Source: Photobacterium profundum SS9 (GTDB lineage Bacteria > Pseudomonadota > Gammaproteobacteria > Enterobacterales > Vibrionaceae). Taken from it: a stretch of 64,000 bases of DNA. The stretch is taken from NCBI RefSeq assembly GCF_000196255.1, contig NC_006370.1:774187-838186 (forward strand), read 5' to 3'. The notes beneath the pieces are model-generated. The model did no database searches. It had not been told where the DNA came from and worked only from the letters and a program-made list of their open reading frames with translations. Positions 62,145-64,000 of the stretch are shown one piece after another; the stretch's first letter is position 1, and each line of letters begins with the position of its first letter. The position numbers and the translations under genes were made by a program.

Positions 62145-63431
62145 ATGTCTTCTATTATGTCTGTTTTCTTATCCCATGATGCTGCTGCAGAGCAATGGGG
62201 AACAAACGCGCTACTTTCTTTTTCTGCCGAAGGGACAACGGTTCACCTCAGTGGTGATCTGCAGAGTGCATTACAGCGTGCTGGTCGTAAATTGGATACA
62301 CAAGGTATTAAGCAAGTTTCACTCGCGGGTAGTGATTGGGACTTAGAAGCAATTTGGTCTTTCATTCAAGGACACCGTAATTCAAAACCAGGTAACCAGG
62401 TTACTTGGGAAGGCTTAAATGCTGGAGATGAAGCTGAACTGCAGGCGCGCATTAAAACAACAAATTGGGTACGTGAAGTTATTAACCAATCGGCAGACGT
62501 TGTGCGCCCTTCACAGCTTGCGGCACGTGCGGGTGAATTTGTTAAGTCACTTGCACCAGAGCACGTTACGTACAAAATCATTAAAGGCAATGATTTGATT
62601 GATGAAGGTTGGATGGGCACGCACACTGTTGGTCGCGGTTCAGAGCGTTCAGCGGCAATGTTACGTCTAGACTACAACCCAACTGGCGATGCGGATGCGC
62701 CTGTACACACCTGCATCGTGGGCAAAGGTATTACTTTCGATTCGGGCGGCTACAGCATAAAGCCTTCAGCTGGCATGACAGCAATGAAAGCGGACATGGG
62801 CGGTGCTGCAATGGCGACGGGCGGTTTAGCACTTGCGATTGCTCGTGGTAATAACAAGCGCATTAAATTGATCCTATGTTGTGCAGAGAACATGGTGTCG
62901 GGTCGTGCGGTTAAACTCGGCGACATCATTACTTATAAAAATGGCAAAACCGTTGAGGTGTTAAATACCGATGCTGAAGGCCGTTTAGTGCTTGCTGATG
63001 GTCTTATTTATGCAAGTAACCAAAACCCTGAAGTGATTATTGACTGTGCAACATTAACGGGTTCGGCGAAAAATGCATTGGGTAATGATTACCACGCATT
63101 ACTCAGTTTCGATCAGGTATTATCACAAAAAGCATTAGCATCAGCGGCTGAAGAGCATGAAGGTTTATGGCCGTTACCATTAGCGGAAAATCACCGTGGA
63201 ATGCTGTCATCAAACTTTGCCGACTTATCGAACATTTCAAGTGGTGACTTCTTGCCGGGTGCAAGTACCGCTGCAGCGTTCTTATCGTACTTTGTAACAG
63301 ATTATAAGAAAGGTTGGATGCACATTGATGCAAGCGGCACTTACCGTAAGAGTGGCAACGACAAGTGGTGTGCTGGCGCAACGGGTATGGGTGTACGTAC
63401 ACTGGCAAACATTTTAAATTCAGAAAGCTAA
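62145..63431 (+). CDS. pepB: Aminopeptidase B (leucyl aminopeptidase family)
   Basis: A 428-residue peptidase of the M17 family (E. coli PepB 427). The start at [19 protein letters not shown] has AAGGAA upstream; a frame open 13 codons earlier lacks homology. The metal and catalytic signatures are intact: [25 protein letters not shown] and [14 protein letters not shown]. It follows the isc operon as in E. coli. Confidence 0.95.
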   Translation: MSSIMSVFLSHDAAAEQWGTNALLSFSAEGTTVHLSGDLQSALQRAGRKLDTQGIKQVSLAGSDWDLEAIWSFIQGHRNSKPGNQVTWEGLNAGDEAELQARIKTTNWVREVINQSADVVRPSQLAARAGEFVKSLAPEHVTYKIIKGNDLIDEGWMGTHTVGRGSERSAAMLRLDYNPTGDADAPVHTCIVGKGITFDSGGYSIKPSAGMTAMKADMGGAAMATGGLALAIARGNNKRIKLILCCAENMVSGRAVKLGDIITYKNGKTVEVLNTDAEGRLVLADGLIYASNQNPEVIIDCATLTGSAKNALGNDYHALLSFDQVLSQKALASAAEEHEGLWPLPLAENHRGMLSSNFADLSNISSGDFLPGASTAAAFLSYFVTDYKKGWMHIDASGTYRKSGNDKWCAGATGMGVRTLANILNSES

Positions 63432-63546
63432 ATACATCGAGTGTAGCAATCTATCGACCATCATGATGCTCCATGGTGGTCAGCAATGCTGAGCATTAAG
63501 ACTCTCATATTATCGAAAACGTATAATTAAAATTTAAAGGCTTTTC

Positions 63547-64000
63547 ATGTTAAGGATTACATTATCAGCGCAAGCCAGTTCAGGGGCTTGGGGAGAACAG
63601 GCATTACTCAGTTATAAAGAAGACGGTGCAGATATTCACTTTAGTGGTGATTTCCCATTACGTCGTATCCAGCAGGCTGCGCGTCAACTGCAATCGCAAG
63701 GTGCAACAAGCGTTAGCCTTGATGGCGAAGGTTGGAACTATGAGCGTCAGTGGGCATTCTATTGTGGTTTTGCTGCAACCATGACATCAGTTGTCATTAA
63801 GTGGGCATCTATTGATGAAGATGAACTAGAACTGCTTAATGCGCGTCGTCGCAGTGCTGATTGGGTACGCCAAGTAGTCAATGCTACACCAGAAGATATG
63901 TACCCTGAAAAGCTAGCAAATGATGCGATAGAGTTTTTATCATCTGTTGCGGGCGATAAAATACGTTATGAAATGCTTGTGGGTGATCAGCTGCTAGAAA
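63547..64000 (+). CDS. Second PepB-like peptidase, partial at window end
   Basis: 151 codons open to the edge. The N-terminal domain resembles the preceding PepB: GAWGEQALLSYKEDGADIHF against [20 protein letters not shown], then RRIQQAARQLQSQGA and NARRRSADWVRQVVNATPED, matching [21 protein letters not shown] before the ATG gives a ribosome site. So a tandem second M17-type peptidase seems to start here. Whether it is full-length and catalytic cannot be seen. It lies 115 bases after the pepB stop. Confidence 0.8.
   Translation, partial: MLRITLSAQASSGAWGEQALLSYKEDGADIHFSGDFPLRRIQQAARQLQSQGATSVSLDGEGWNYERQWAFYCGFAATMTSVVIKWASIDEDELELLNARRRSADWVRQVVNATPEDMYPEKLANDAIEFLSSVAGDKIRYEMLVGDQLLE

Overview
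The window is chromosomal DNA of a marine gammaproteobacterium of the Vibrionaceae, most like Photobacterium, and probably a deep-sea (piezophilic) P. profundum type. Three things point there. The gene order (dnaK-dnaJ-minor pilins; phoBR-pstS-ppx-ppk-pst; queA-tgt-yajC-secDF; suhB/trmJ-isc-pepB) is of Vibrio/Enterobacteria type. The protein families are vibrio-like. The 16S rRNA carries extra length in helices 10, 11 and 44, a pattern reported for piezophiles. The species name is inference; no database search was run.

Layout. 0-5 kb: the dnaK end, dnaJ and a minor-pilin cluster (one pilE-like gene on the minus strand, then fimT-pilW-pilX-pilV overlapping on the plus strand). 5-11.5 kb: a complete rRNA operon with a strong P1 promoter, boxA signals, 16S, tRNA-Glu/Lys/Val/Ala, 23S, two different 5S genes, tRNA-Asp and a terminator. 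11.5-13.2 kb: a graveyard of 201-bp tandem copies of a decayed tRNA-Asp-terminator unit, broken by an IS630-family element and a small MITE whose ends resemble those of the IS. 13.4-18.3 kb: a SorC-type regulator, mepA, a ferredoxin with trhP (tRNA hydroxylation), and rdgC. 18.4-23.4 kb: sbcDC. 23.5-38.2 kb: a phosphate and polyphosphate island (phoB, phoR, pstS, a frameshifted ppx, ppk, a GcvR-like gene, pstCAB, phoU, ppk2) with Pho boxes before phoB and pstC. 38.4-47 kb: a truncated hydrolase remnant, cutC, a 2-Cys peroxiredoxin divergent from oxyR, the glyoxylate-shunt pair aceB-aceA, acpH and a CBS-domain protein. 47.1-54 kb: a trypsin-like protease with a GlyGly-CTERM tail, then queA-tgt-yajC-secD-secF. 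54.3-64 kb: suhB, trmJ, the whole iscRSUA-hscBA-fdx-iscX operon behind an array of IscR-type sites, pepB, and the start of a second pepB-like gene that runs off the window.

How the genes work together. PhoR/PhoB sense phosphate through the Pst transporter and PhoU, and the same regulon holds both polyphosphate kinases; the exopolyphosphatase looks broken by one missing base. The isc operon builds Fe-S clusters, which the ferredoxin and TrhP use. QueA and Tgt make queuosine, TrmJ methylates tRNA and TrhP hydroxylates it, so tRNA wobble-region modification recurs. YajC-SecD-SecF power protein export. The most unusual material is in the RNA genes: elongated helices in both large rRNAs, a second 5S gene whose changes keep the helices paired, and the decayed tRNA array colonised by an IS and its probable non-autonomous relatives.
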